A stretch of 64,000 nucleotides of DNA, from the NCBI GenBank assembly GCA_013911065.1, contig JACERV010000023.1, positions 1 to 64,000 on the forward strand, in the 5' to 3' direction. This DNA is from Ruminococcus sp. GTDB taxonomy: Bacteria; Bacillota; Clostridia; Lachnospirales; Lachnospiraceae. Positions 17,218 to 26,663 of this stretch are shown here, piece by piece; position 1 is the first letter of the stretch; every line of letters starts with the position of its first letter. Both the position numbers and the translations under genes were made by a program. The notes beneath the pieces were generated by a model. It was not told where the DNA came from and did no database searches. It saw only the letters and a list, made by a program, of their open reading frames with translations.

Positions 17218-18066
17218 TTGAAACAATTACTTGAAAAAAAAGGATTCATTTGTGATATGGACGGTGTGATTTATCATGGAAACCATCTGCTGCCTGGTGT
17301 CACGGAATTTCTAAACTGGCTAAAGGAGAATGGAAAGAGATTTCTTTTTCTGACTAATTCCGGCAAGTTTACGCCTAGAGAATTACAGCAAAAGCTGGCA
17401 CGAATGGGACTAGATGTGGACGAATCCCATTTTTACACGAGTGCTCTTGCCACAGCACATTTTCTGAACAACCAGGCTCCCAGATGCAGTGCTTATGTAA
17501 TGGGAGAGCATGGAATCCAGGTAGCGCTCCATGATGTGGGCATTACATACAACGATGTCAACCCTGATTATGTTGTGGTGGGCGAAGCAAGCGGATACAA
17601 CCTTGAAATGATTACAAAAGCAATCCGGCTTGTGAACAAAGGGGCAAAACTCATCGGTACAAATTATGATCTGACCGGCCCCACTGAATTTGGTATTGCC
17701 CCCTCCTGCCGCGCACTGCTTGCACCTATTGAGCTGGCTACCGGAAAACAGGCTTACTATGTGGGCAAACCAAATCCGCTGATGATGCGTACAGGGCTGA
17801 AACTCCTGGGGGTTCACTCTGAAGATGGAGCAATCATTGGCGACCGCATGGATACCGACATAATTGCCGGCATCGAATCCGGGCTGGACACTGTGCTTGT
17901 CCTGTCTGGTGTCACCACCCGGGAGGACTGCTTGAAATTTCCATACAGACCCCGGTTAATCCTTGACGGTGTAGGTGCTGTCCCTGATGCTGCCAAGGGT
18001 ATAGACATTACGAATTCACAGTGTGCCGTCGAATTTACAGAAGCAGATGTTGTTTTGGAACAATAA
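17218..18066 (+). CDS. HAD-IIA family sugar phosphatase (NagD-like)
   Basis: A 282-residue HAD hydrolase starting at TTG, seven bases after AATGGAGG. The nucleophile motif is CDMDGVIY (D13, D15), motif II LTNSGK, the type IIA cap lies between, and the acid motif is GDRMDTDI. NagD/AraL-like proteins dephosphorylate sugar phosphates or nucleotides. Its start lies downstream of the ppk1 deletion scar, so its promoter context may be new. Confidence 0.9.
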   Translation: MKQLLEKKGFICDMDGVIYHGNHLLPGVTEFLNWLKENGKRFLFLTNSGKFTPRELQQKLARMGLDVDESHFYTSALATAHFLNNQAPRCSAYVMGEHGIQVALHDVGITYNDVNPDYVVVGEASGYNLEMITKAIRLVNKGAKLIGTNYDLTGPTEFGIAPSCRALLAPIELATGKQAYYVGKPNPLMMRTGLKLLGVHSEDGAIIGDRMDTDIIAGIESGLDTVLVLSGVTTREDCLKFPYRPRLILDGVGAVPDAAKGIDITNSQCAVEFTEADVVLEQ

Positions 18067-18112
18067 CTCTTTATGTGAACCTTTAAGCGGATTCAGGAAA
18101 GGAAAGACAATT

Positions 18113-19483
18113 ATGCAGAAAACTTATGTTTTAGATACCAATGTGTTAATCCAGGCACCTTATGCGCTTCAATCCTTTGGCGACAATCATATCGTCTTGC
18201 CTATTGCGGTTCTTGAGGAACTAGATATCCTGAAAACCAGTGACGGCGAAAGAGGTGCCAATGCACGGCAGGTTATTCGCTATTTGGAGTCCCTTCGCAT
18301 TACAGGAAGTCTGATTGAAGGAGTGCCTCTGCCAAATGGAGGAACTTTACGTCTGGAAGTCAATTGTATTAATGTAAAACTTCCGGATGGCTTTCCTGAA
18401 TATAAAAGTGACAACCGCATTTTAAAAATCTGTCAGGGATTGAAAGAAAAACTTACTCCTGTAATCCTGGTGACAAAGGACATACTTGTACGAATCAAAG
18501 CCCAAATGATGGGGATAGAAGCTGAGGATTTCACAACAGAACAGGCTCCCATCAGCGGCAAACAGTATACAGGACGATGCGAAGCTTATGTTTCCGAAAA
18601 GAAATTCGAGGGCTTCAAGAAAAAGAACATCTCACCGGATGATCTGTATCTGACAGACGAAGAAGGACAGAAACACCCTGTTGAGCTTGTACCAAATCAG
18701 TTTGTTATTATCAGGGCAGATCAATCTGGCAATAAGACTCAGCTCGGCCGGTTTAACGGAAAAAAGGTTGTTCCGCTGACATACAAGAAGAAAAAGCCCT
18801 ATGGTATTACACCCCGAAATGTGGGACAGTATTTTTTACAGGAGGCATTAATGACAGATGCCGATAATGCGCCCCTGGTCATCGTTAAAGGAATGGCCGG
18901 CACAGCAAAGACCTTTTATGCTTTAGCAGCAGGGCTGAACTCTATTATGGAATTGGAAACTCCGGAGTACAGAAAAATACTGATCTGCCGTCCGAATGTC
19001 CAGTTCGATGACGATATCGGTTTTCTGCCAGGTGACGAAACCGAAAAGATTGCACCTCTGCTCCGCCCCGCTATCGACAATTTAGAGTTGTTGGTGGATC
19101 AGAATGAAAAAGAGCGGTTTGCCGATGAACGCGGCCTTTCTGGAAAAGTGGAAGAATTGTTCGACCGGGGGATTATCAGTGCACAGGCACTCAATTATAT
19201 CAGAGGCCGTTCTGTCACCAAAACGTATCTGATCATCGACGAAGCACAGAATCTTACGCCAAAGCAGGCAAAAGGAATCATTACCCGGGCCGGAGTTGGC
19301 ACAAAGATTATTCTTCTTGGAGACCCAAATCAAATTGACCACCCATTACTGGATGAACGCACCAATGGACTGAGCTATGCGGCGGAAAAAATGAAAGGCA
19401 GCCCTCTTTGCTATCAAATCACATTGTCTGCAGACGAATGCGAGCGTTCTGCTCTAGCTCTGGATGCAATAAAAAGAATGTAA
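18113..19483 (+). CDS. PIN domain-PhoH ATPase fusion (YlaK-like)
   Basis: A 456-residue protein. The ATG after AGGAAAGGAAAG is chosen; the open frame extends 30 codons further upstream without a ribosome site. Residues 1-140 form a PIN nuclease domain (TYVLDTNVLIQAP, SDNRILKI, LVTKD). From about 245 on is a PhoH helicase-like ATPase with Walker A GMAGTAKT (260-267) and Walker B YLIIDEAQNLTPKQ, then LLGDPNQID. The Walker A has Ala where Gly is usual (GTGKT), but the essential K-T is kept. Such PIN-PhoH fusions are proposed RNA helicase-nucleases. Confidence 0.9.
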   Translation: MQKTYVLDTNVLIQAPYALQSFGDNHIVLPIAVLEELDILKTSDGERGANARQVIRYLESLRITGSLIEGVPLPNGGTLRLEVNCINVKLPDGFPEYKSDNRILKICQGLKEKLTPVILVTKDILVRIKAQMMGIEAEDFTTEQAPISGKQYTGRCEAYVSEKKFEGFKKKNISPDDLYLTDEEGQKHPVELVPNQFVIIRADQSGNKTQLGRFNGKKVVPLTYKKKKPYGITPRNVGQYFLQEALMTDADNAPLVIVKGMAGTAKTFYALAAGLNSIMELETPEYRKILICRPNVQFDDDIGFLPGDETEKIAPLLRPAIDNLELLVDQNEKERFADERGLSGKVEELFDRGIISAQALNYIRGRSVTKTYLIIDEAQNLTPKQAKGIITRAGVGTKIILLGDPNQIDHPLLDERTNGLSYAAEKMKGSPLCYQITLSADECERSALALDAIKRM

Positions 19484-19587
19484 TTTTGTAAATCAAAATC
19501 TAATAAGGCATCCTTATGGATGCACGAAAGGGGATACGTTCCCATTGGTCCGCACCCCCCTCTCGAATGGTTATTCAAAAGCAGTCT

Positions 19588-20538
19588 TTAATCCACTCTG
19601 TTAATTGGCTGTCCTTTAGAAAAAGCACTGATATTATCCCGGATTATGGATACTAAACGTTGCCTTGTCTCTAGTCCCCGCCACCCCATATGCGGAGTAA
19701 TGATAACATTATCCATTGTATACAATGGACTTGCATCATCTAACGGTTCTACTTCCTGCACATCTAATCCTGCACCTGCTATTACATTATTCTGCAATGC
19801 ATTAATCAACTCCTTTTCATCAATCAGTGCTCCTCGTGCAGTATTGATTAAATACGCTGTTGGTTTCATCATTGCCAATGTTTCTTTATTAATCATATGT
19901 CTTGTAGATTCGTTTAAAGGGCAATTAAGAGAAATAAAATCGCTTTGCTTTAAAACTTCTTCATTTGTTGTAAAATGAATTTCCCCTTCATCCGCTCTGG
20001 AAGTTCTGGTAGATACTAAGATTTTCATTCCCAGTGCTTGTGCAACTTTGATTATTTCTTTTGCGATATTTCCGTAGCCGATAACGCCCAGTGTTTTACC
20101 GTTTAATTCTACATGGTCTACCATTAAATGTTTATGGAAATTATCATGATTTCCTTCTGAAAGCATACGAATCTGTTTTTGCATTGAGCTTGCCAGATTT
20201 AAAATCAAAAGGATTGCTGTATGTGCCACCCTTTCACTGCTGTACGCGGGAATGTTGCATAACATGATTCCCTTTTCACGTACTGCATCCAAATCTATAT
20301 TATTATATCCGGTTCCGGCTTCGCAAATCATCTTTACACTATCAGGAAATTTTCTAATAATGTCACCGCTGACTTTCATTTCTTTCGTTACAACAATTGT
20401 AAAACCCTCAACCCGCTCTAAAATTTTATCTTCAGATGTTTCATCATAGATTACCACCTCAGATGCAATTTGGGAGTAGTCAATGTTCCCATCATAATTT
20501 ACTAAACTGGCATTCAATACCACAGTTTTATCATTCAT
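19588..20538 (-). CDS. D-isomer-specific 2-hydroxyacid dehydrogenase
   Basis: A 316-residue NAD-dependent dehydrogenase. The substrate domain is followed by the Rossmann motif GVIGYGNIAKEI, the active-site region INTARGALIDE with the catalytic Arg, the LDVQEVEP segment and the catalytic His in ITPHMGW. It reduces 2-keto acids, as do glycerate, lactate and phosphoglycerate dehydrogenases; the exact substrate is unknown. The ATG at 20538 follows GGAGACAAA; a longer frame adds only six residues. Confidence 0.9.
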   Translation of the reverse strand: MNDKTVVLNASLVNYDGNIDYSQIASEVVIYDETSEDKILERVEGFTIVVTKEMKVSGDIIRKFPDSVKMICEAGTGYNNIDLDAVREKGIMLCNIPAYSSERVAHTAILLILNLASSMQKQIRMLSEGNHDNFHKHLMVDHVELNGKTLGVIGYGNIAKEIIKVAQALGMKILVSTRTSRADEGEIHFTTNEEVLKQSDFISLNCPLNESTRHMINKETLAMMKPTAYLINTARGALIDEKELINALQNNVIAGAGLDVQEVEPLDDASPLYTMDNVIITPHMGWRGLETRQRLVSIIRDNISAFSKGQPINRVD

Positions 20539-20690
20539 AATTTTGTCTCCTTCCATATAACATGTAATTTTTTAATTGCTCACATCTATATTGTACTATT
20601 TTTAGTTAGGCTTTACAATGGAACGTCCCGTCAAATATGCAGAAATGACAGGTTTACCTTGCGGAGGAGCAAAGATATAAGAAATGCTGC

Positions 20691-21128
20691 TTATTTTGTA
20701 TTCATAATAAAAACTCCTAAAATACAGAGCGCGGCACCGATCAGCTTTTTTACAGAAATACTTTCTTTATAGAAAAACAAACCTATAAACAGCAAAATAA
20801 CGGCCACACATATATTTGCAGCCAGGGAACTTTTACTTATTTCCCACCCATTACGGTACATTAGTAAATATCCGCCTTCTAATCCTAAAACTGTAATTCC
20901 GATTAAGAAGCTTGACAGATTTATTTCACGCAATTCGGTCATAAAGTTTTCTTTTTTGGTAAGCAAAAATAACACTATACTGATACAAAATGCCACTGCA
21001 TATGTAATGGTTAATCCCAGAAAAGGATTTAGTGAGACGGGTATTTGCTTACTCATAATATGATAAAATACATTAGAAAAAATAACTAACAGAAGTGGGA
21101 AAAGGTATAAAATAGTTGCAGTGTTCAT
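20691..21128 (-). CDS. half-size EamA/DMT-type membrane protein
   Basis: A 145-residue protein with about five hydrophobic helices, equal to one EamA repeat (the C-terminal motif FFYKESISVKKLIGAALCILGVFIMN is typical, given here in part). Full DMT exporters carry two repeats (~300 residues), so this works as a dimer or is half of an old gene; the ends look intact. It lies downstream of the RHH regulator gene on the same strand. The substrate is unknown. Confidence 0.75.
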   Translation of the reverse strand: MNTATILYLFPLLLVIFSNVFYHIMSKQIPVSLNPFLGLTITYAVAFCISIVLFLLTKKENFMTELREINLSSFLIGITVLGLEGGYLLMYRNGWEISKSSLAANICVAVILLFIGLFFYKESISVKKLIGAALCILGVFIMNTK

Positions 21129-21186
21129 TACAGTCCTCCAAATTTTTCTGACGTAACTATATCGAAAATCCCCTTTAATGTCAAAT

Positions 21187-21612
21187 TTATTGAAGTATCT
21201 TTTTTATCTCATCTGTGGCATTTATCTTTCCCCATACTTTTGCACTTTGGATGGTCTCTTTTACCAAGTCTGCAGATACATCTTTTTCAATGATAAATGC
21301 ACCAATCATTTTAATAACCAGCTTTATGCCTCCCGCTTTGTATGCTTCCAGTTCTTTCCTGCCTAGCCTTAAGATACCCGTCATAACAATTAAGCCATCA
21401 TTATGGGATGATAAAATCTCGTATGGTGATTTCGCTTTCAAGATAATTTCTAAATCATTGGAGCGTTTATCCAATTCAGCCCTTACAGCTGTTCTGATTA
21501 AGTCAGAACGGTCTGAATAGAAGCCTTGTTCCACCAGCGCGTCTATCTGGCCTAATTCCATTGCACTAAAATTAACACTTACCTTTTCACTGCAGTTAAA
21601 TTCTTTTTTCAT
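21187..21612 (-). CDS. ribbon-helix-helix (CopG-like) regulator
   Basis: A 141-residue protein. Residues about 10-50 (KVSVNFSAMELGQIDALV, YSDRSDLIRTAVRAEL) form a ribbon-helix-helix DNA-binding unit. The remaining ~90 residues are an uncharacterised domain that includes KSPYEILSSHNDGLIVMTGILRLG. It may be a metal- or ligand-responsive regulator in the manner of NikR, but NikR metal residues are not evident. It is likely to control itself and the downstream EamA-like gene. Confidence 0.72.
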   Translation of the reverse strand: MKKEFNCSEKVSVNFSAMELGQIDALVEQGFYSDRSDLIRTAVRAELDKRSNDLEIILKAKSPYEILSSHNDGLIVMTGILRLGRKELEAYKAGGIKLVIKMIGAFIIEKDVSADLVKETIQSAKVWGKINATDEIKKILQ

Positions 21613-21859
21613 TTCTATACTCCTTTCACAACCAAATATATTCCAAATAGATTCTATACGGAGTATTATATATTGTTTTTTCTATAATTACAAGAGGCAA
21701 ATTTGCTATTCCAATTGTTTTTATGACTGGAATATAATTTAAATATGTTGTTAATACAATAGATATTATTTGGGTGCTCATGTATAATTAATATAATAAC
21801 TGCAAAGAGAAGTTCGTTAATGGACGTTTCAAACCTAAAAAGCGGGGAGGTAGCTGTAT

Positions 21860-22567
21860 ATGGCTATGTGGAATCCATGGCGGGGGTGCCGCCGGTATAG
21901 TGATGGCTGTAAATACTGTTATATACACAAAGGCGATTCCAAAAGAGGAATTGATACTCGGAACATTGTGAAAACAGATAATTTTTATGCCCCCATTATG
22001 AAAAATAAATCTGGAGCGTATAAAATAAAGCCTGGACAGGTTGTGTATTTATGTTTTTCGACTGATTTTCTAATCGAAGAAGCGGATGAATGGCGTTCTG
22101 AATGTTGGGAAATGATACGGGAACGTTCTGATTTACATTTTATTTTCTTAACAAAACGGATTGAGCGCTTTAAGGACTGCATGCCTGACGATTGGAACGA
22201 TGGATATGACAATGTTACTGTTGGGTGTACTGTAGAAAATCAAGACAGAGCGGATTACCGCCTTTCTATTTTTAGAGAGCTGCCGATTAAGCATAAAAAT
22301 ATTATCTGCCAGCCTATGATTGAAGGGATAAACCTGGAATCGTATCTGGACAATATAGAATTAGTTGTTGTTGGCGGCGAGTCTGATAAAAATGCACGGC
22401 CCCTCGATTATAATTGGGTGTTAAACATAAGAGAGCAGTGTATTTCCAATAATGTTCATTTTGAGTTTCGGCAATGTGGAACATATTTTATAAAAGATGG
22501 TAAGACCTATACTCTAAATGTACGGGATTTATGCAGCCAGGCCCGGAAAGCAAACCTCAATTTTTAA
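21860..22567 (+). CDS. DUF5131 family protein (phage Gp37/Gp68-like, radical-SAM-like)
   Basis: A 235-residue protein. The N-terminal WNPWRGCRRYSDGCKYCY places Cys10, Cys17 and Cys20 in the pattern typical of DUF5131. The barrel-like body has FLTKRIERF, VTVGCTVENQDRADYRL and VVVGGESDKNARPLDYNWV. The family is remotely related to radical SAM enzymes and is often found on phages; its reaction is unknown. The ribosome site is GGGGAGG. The gene stands alone. Confidence 0.82.
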   Translation: MAMWNPWRGCRRYSDGCKYCYIHKGDSKRGIDTRNIVKTDNFYAPIMKNKSGAYKIKPGQVVYLCFSTDFLIEEADEWRSECWEMIRERSDLHFIFLTKRIERFKDCMPDDWNDGYDNVTVGCTVENQDRADYRLSIFRELPIKHKNIICQPMIEGINLESYLDNIELVVVGGESDKNARPLDYNWVLNIREQCISNNVHFEFRQCGTYFIKDGKTYTLNVRDLCSQARKANLNF

Positions 22568-22684
22568 TGAAGCAGCTATTCCAATTGCCTTGTATTAACC
22601 TGCTGGCTTTGCTATAATATCAAAAATATATTTCCTTTGCATTAGTTTGCAAAGGATAGGATAAAAAGGATTTATGAAACTAAT

Positions 22685-22954
22685 ATGAGAAAAAATGAGA
22701 CAGCTTTTCGTTTGGGCGGAGATGAGTTTCTGGTGATACTGCCGGAAATTGAGAGTGTTGAAAGTCTTGTGCGTGCCAAAGAGCAGCTTTTCAATCGCTT
22801 TGAACAGGATTTTCATATTTCCGGGTATCCTATCAAAGTATTACCCAGCATCGGCTATGCAATATTTCCGGAGGACGGTGACGACCTTGACATGCTTCTG
22901 CATGTGGCAGATAAGCTGATGTATCAGGAAAAATCGGAAAGGCGGCTGCGGTAA
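22685..22954 (+). pseudogene. diguanylate cyclase C-terminal fragment (GGDEF)
   Basis: An 89-codon frame begins in the middle of a GGDEF domain: ETAFRLGGDEFLVILPE, then LPSIGYAIFPEDGDD and ADKLMYQ. The metal/nucleotide-binding N-terminal half of the domain is missing. The same frame is open for about 6 codons upstream of the ATG (RIYETN), which suggests a 5' truncation rather than a real start. A c-di-GMP synthase needs the full ~170-residue domain, so activity is unlikely. Confidence 0.75.
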
Positions 22955-22989
22955 ACCTGGGTTTGCCTGATGGCAGAGGAGGAAACGAT

Positions 22990-23553
22990 ATGACAAGATA
23001 TGTGGCGATGGCAACATTATTTTTACTTATAATACTTGTTTTACTACGAGCTTCTCAATTAAAAAGGTTGGGAATAAAAGCAATTCAATTTGGTGAGATG
23101 GATAAAAAGGACTTTTTAATCCCCCCAGGTGCCTTGCTGCTATTTTATATTGTATTCGCCAGTGCATTTGGCCTGCCTAAAATCGGAATTGAATTGTTTC
23201 ACAATGATTTTGTTGGATGGATAGGCGCAGCTGCATGTGTAATAGGTATTTTATTGTTTATATACGCTCTTGCTTCATTTGGAAAAAGTTTTCGTGTCGG
23301 TTTGGATGAAGACCATCCCGGGGAGCTTGTGACCACAGGGGCATTTTCTATCAGCCGTAATCCAATATATACAGCGTTCGGGTTGGTTTTAATAGGAATA
23401 TTTTTGATTATTCCCAATTGGATAATATTGATTTACGTTTTTATCGGCATATGGCTTTTTAACCGGCAAATCCTGCTTGAGGAGCAGTCACTAAAAAAGA
23501 TATACGGCGAGAAATATATGGAATACTGTAAGAGGGTCAGACGGTTTCTGTAA
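22990..23553 (+). CDS. isoprenylcysteine carboxyl methyltransferase-like membrane protein
   Basis: A 187-residue membrane protein with about five helices. The C-terminal half has the ICMT/PEMT signature: FGKSFRVGLDEDHPGELVTTGAFSISRNPIY (part quoted), then LLEEQSLKKIYGEKYMEYCKRVRRFL with the catalytic Glu-Glu and Tyr positions. Bacterial members methylate unknown small or lipid substrates using SAM. The ATG after GAGGAAACG is chosen over an in-frame start nine codons upstream. Confidence 0.82.
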   Translation: MTRYVAMATLFLLIILVLLRASQLKRLGIKAIQFGEMDKKDFLIPPGALLLFYIVFASAFGLPKIGIELFHNDFVGWIGAAACVIGILLFIYALASFGKSFRVGLDEDHPGELVTTGAFSISRNPIYTAFGLVLIGIFLIIPNWIILIYVFIGIWLFNRQILLEEQSLKKIYGEKYMEYCKRVRRFL

Positions 23554-23761
23554 TTCAGGAATCCGCCCATTCAGGGAAGCTGCTTTTATATAAAATTTAA
23601 TATCGTCCGTTGAAAGGAGTTAGCTGATTATGCTGGCTTCTTTTTTGCTGCGGAAAATGGAAAGGAGAAGAACGTTAAAGGCAACAGCTATTTACCTGGT
23701 CTACGGAGCGTGGATTATTTTTTTGAGTATTTCAAACTATAATAAATCCGAGGTGAATGAA

Positions 23762-24106
23762 ATGGATATAAAAAGAAAAAAAGAACTTTTGGAACTCTAC
23801 AAAAACAGGCACCCGGAAATGGGTGTTATTTCTTACTGCTGTAAAGAGACGGGAGACGTATTTTTAGGCATTTCTAAAGATGCAAGAGCGGATTTTAACA
23901 GCACAAATGTGAAGCTGGGGGCAAACTGGCATCCCAACAAAGAATTACAGGGGCTTTGGAACAAATATGGCCAGGAAGGCTTTGAGCTGTCAGTTCTGAA
24001 GGTGCTGAAGTATGATGACCCAAATGAGGATCATACAGCGAAATTAGAAAGTTTAAGGGAGCAGTGTCTTGCTTCCAATCCAAATGCAAGGAAGATATGG
24101 CGATGA
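23762..24106 (+). CDS. GIY-YIG domain-like protein
   Basis: A 114-residue protein; the ATG after CCGAGGTGAATGAA is chosen. The frame stays open upstream to 23630, with a possible hydrophobic segment but a weaker start. The core MGVISYCCKETGDVFLGISKD and NKELQGLWNKYGQEGFELSVLKVL matches the degenerate GIY-YIG group found in Firmicutes, where the catalytic Arg/Glu are not clearly preserved. It lies directly before the DUF6530 gene (stop and start overlap at 24103-24106), so the two are translationally coupled. Confidence 0.72.
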   Translation: MDIKRKKELLELYKNRHPEMGVISYCCKETGDVFLGISKDARADFNSTNVKLGANWHPNKELQGLWNKYGQEGFELSVLKVLKYDDPNEDHTAKLESLREQCLASNPNARKIWR

Positions 24107-24567
24107 ATGAAAAAATTGTAATTGTATCAAATGATTATGACCGTATAGACGGGAGAAATGCGTATCAATCAAGCATCCAACGTTTGACGCTGGGGGCGCC
24201 TGTGCTGGAAGAAAATAAAAAAATGCAGATTGCCGCGCAGATTTGGAAAAAGGATAAAGATGGTGAGTTTATTTTGGCAGAGGAGCTGCCTATTCACCAA
24301 ATATTTGACTTGATGATCCTTTTGTCCAAAACATTACTTTATTTCAAGGAAGCTTACCGGTTTCCCCTCCTATATGATCCGGAAAAGCCAACAGTGGAAC
24401 GAATTGGAGTACAGGGCGGTGTATTGCCGGTAGAAGTTTGTACAGATAATGAGAACATCAATGAGGACATCAAAGCATTTGCACAGAGCCTGAATGATTT
24501 AGGGGAATTAATTGGGGACCGCCAGAGGGCGCTTAACCACATTTTAAAAGAATTGGAGCTTTATTAA
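24103..24567 (+). CDS. DUF6530-like protein
   Basis: A 154-residue protein of unknown function. Segments IVSNDYDRIDGRNAYQSS, LPIHQIFDLMILLSKTLLYF and a hydrophilic C-terminus resemble DUF6530 proteins as I remember them. The start at 24103 has AAGGAAG eight bases upstream; 24097 would be too close. The gene ends one base before the MoxR/VWA gene, so GIY-YIG, DUF6530 and MoxR/VWA are translated as a block and probably act together. Confidence 0.6.
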   Translation: MNEKIVIVSNDYDRIDGRNAYQSSIQRLTLGAPVLEENKKMQIAAQIWKKDKDGEFILAEELPIHQIFDLMILLSKTLLYFKEAYRFPLLYDPEKPTVERIGVQGGVLPVEVCTDNENINEDIKAFAQSLNDLGELIGDRQRALNHILKELELY

Positions 24568-24568
24568 T

Positions 24569-26611
24569 ATGAAAAAGACTTGTGTTTTGTCGCCTGCCAG
24601 ACGGCTGACTAAAGAGGAGCAGTCCCTTGTCTGGCAAAAACCACCTTCACATATTGAAAGTGAAGCAGAGAAACGTATCTATCAAGAAGTAGCAAGGAAT
24701 TGGAATCACGGTGAAATGAAAATCAGTACAATTTTACTGGAAGGCGATGCAGGTTCGGGGAAAACCCAGCTTGCCAAAGCTCTCTCTGCTGATTTTAACC
24801 TTCCCTACACAAAAGTGACTTGCTTTGCTGACATGGATAAATCTGATGTGCTGGGTTCTATTCTCCCGGTATTATCTGAAAACGATAAATCAGGCAGAGT
24901 TGAATACCGGTATTATCCCTCAGAAATTGTCCGTGCCTATGAAAATGGATGGCTCTTGGAAATTCAGGAGCCTACAGTGATTCGTGATGCTGCTGTCTTA
25001 ATGGCTCTGAATTCAGCACTGGAGCCGGACGGCAGTCTGAACTTACCAACCCGCATTGTACACAGGCATCCTGATTTTATGGCTGTTATTACAACAAACC
25101 GAGGCTACAACGGATTCCGCCCTTTGAATGAGGCTTTGCGGGACAGGGTTCAGCATGCTGAAAAGCTGGACTTGCCACCCAGGGAGATTATGATGGAACG
25201 GGCCCGGGCTAAAACCGGATATCGGGCGGAAAATGTCCTTTCTTTTTTGGCCGATGCAATCATCCTGCTGGATGAAACAGCCCGGGCGAATGCAATTAAA
25301 GGCGTGGCCGGGATGCGGTCCTATATCTTTTGGGCGGATGCTGTTGCAAGTGGCGCATCGGTACAAAGTACGCTGTATCATAAGGTGCTTTACAAAATGA
25401 CTACTGACTCTCAGGAGCTTGCTATTTTAGAGCAGGCACTGGAGAGTCATGACCTGACAGATAAGCTTGAAGAATTGGATCGTATTTGTCATTCTCATCC
25501 GGACGAAGATAATCCGGAAGTCATGGAACTTCAAATTTCCGAAAATGGAGAATCCCTTGCAGAAGCAGATAAAGCCGATAAAACAGACAAAAATGCAGTC
25601 CGCTTGAGAAAATCAGCGGACAGTGAAGGGCATTCAGATACAAGCAGTGATAAAAATACGGATATTCCAAGCAAGGATAATGGAGAAAATGGCACCCCAT
25701 TTTACCATGAGCTTGATAAACCGCCAACAAATGAGCAAAAAAAGGAATTCCGCAAACAATTAAATAAAGAAGCGCGGCAAAGTGTGAAAGCCAGCTGTCA
25801 TGAAGCAATTAAGCTTATTGTACACCGCCCGGAAGCTGCTGCGAAAGACAGGGAAGAATATAATAACATGGCTGCTGGTCTGCTGCCGGTCATTCGGGAA
25901 CTAATTCAAAAAACAAACCCCCTTTTAGAACATGAAGTTTCTGCTGAATTTTCTAAATCCCAGCTTTACGGCACAAAATTTTGCGCGGATCAAGCTGCTT
26001 CTCTGGATTTCCGTGTATTTGCCCGCAAGCGTCCGCCTGAGGAAGAACCCTCTCTTGCGGTTGCTCTCAGGATTGACGAATCAGCCTCTATGTCAGCTTT
26101 CGGCCGGCTGGATGCGGCAAAACAGGCAGCCGTCGCTTTATATGAATTTTGTACTGGATGCGGGGTTCCGATTATGGTTTATGGGGATACAGCAGACCGC
26201 TCCAGGCAGGAACAAATGTCTATTTATGCATACGTAGACTTTGAAAGTAGAGATGCAGACGAAAAATATGCTCTTATGAACATTCAGGCCCGCAGCAATA
26301 ACCGGGATGGTATGGCATTACGTATCATTTCTGACAGATTGATTCATGCGCCGCAAAGAAACAAATTAATCATCAGCATCAGTGACGGGCAGCCTAAGGC
26401 TATGCCTGATTACACAGGTGAGAAAGCAACCCGTGATATGAAAGAAACTTTACAGGAATACGGGCGTAAAGGCATCCGGTTTCTTGCTGCAGCTATTGGG
26501 CAGGATAAAGAGGCCATCCGTGAACTTTATGGAGCTGAAAACACATTGGATATAACCGATTTAAAACAGCTTCCGGCAAGATTGGTACAAATAATCGCAA
26601 GGTTTCTGTAA
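24569..26611 (+). CDS. MoxR/CobS-type AAA+ ATPase fused to a VWA domain
   Basis: A 680-residue protein. The N-terminal AAA+ module has Walker A GDAGSGKT at 59-66, a Walker B-like WLLEIQEPT, sensor VITTNRGYNGFRPLN and Arg-finger region EALRDR. A low-complexity acidic linker (about 330-395) leads to a VWA domain with MIDAS DESASMS (503-509) and later LIISISDGQPKAMPD. MoxR and VWA proteins usually form a chaperone pair that inserts metal or remodels targets (CobST, NorQD, RavA-ViaA); here both are in one chain. The client is unknown and may be the coupled DUF6530 protein. Confidence 0.85.
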   Translation: MKKTCVLSPARRLTKEEQSLVWQKPPSHIESEAEKRIYQEVARNWNHGEMKISTILLEGDAGSGKTQLAKALSADFNLPYTKVTCFADMDKSDVLGSILPVLSENDKSGRVEYRYYPSEIVRAYENGWLLEIQEPTVIRDAAVLMALNSALEPDGSLNLPTRIVHRHPDFMAVITTNRGYNGFRPLNEALRDRVQHAEKLDLPPREIMMERARAKTGYRAENVLSFLADAIILLDETARANAIKGVAGMRSYIFWADAVASGASVQSTLYHKVLYKMTTDSQELAILEQALESHDLTDKLEELDRICHSHPDEDNPEVMELQISENGESLAEADKADKTDKNAVRLRKSADSEGHSDTSSDKNTDIPSKDNGENGTPFYHELDKPPTNEQKKEFRKQLNKEARQSVKASCHEAIKLIVHRPEAAAKDREEYNNMAAGLLPVIRELIQKTNPLLEHEVSAEFSKSQLYGTKFCADQAASLDFRVFARKRPPEEEPSLAVALRIDESASMSAFGRLDAAKQAAVALYEFCTGCGVPIMVYGDTADRSRQEQMSIYAYVDFESRDADEKYALMNIQARSNNRDGMALRIISDRLIHAPQRNKLIISISDGQPKAMPDYTGEKATRDMKETLQEYGRKGIRFLAAAIGQDKEAIRELYGAENTLDITDLKQLPARLVQIIARFL

Positions 26612-26663
26612 GTATGTTATACTAAGTGAAAATAAAAGTGAAACCGGAGGTGAAGATGGATAC

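Noticed and set aside
19500-19587. Short repeats (GCATCC/GGATGC, GGGGATACGTTCCC) after the PhoH gene as a terminator
   Set aside because: The hairpins are short and no T-run follows; nothing firm can be said about this gap.
20619-20681. Small plus-strand frame MERPVKYAEMTGLPCGGAKI
   Set aside because: No ribosome site, no recognised family, and it sits between two minus-strand genes. It might be a relic but cannot be supported.
22633-22656. Perfect hairpin TCCTTTGCA/TGCAAAGGA as terminator
   Set aside because: No T-run follows on the plus strand, and it lies before a truncated GGDEF frame, so its role is unclear.
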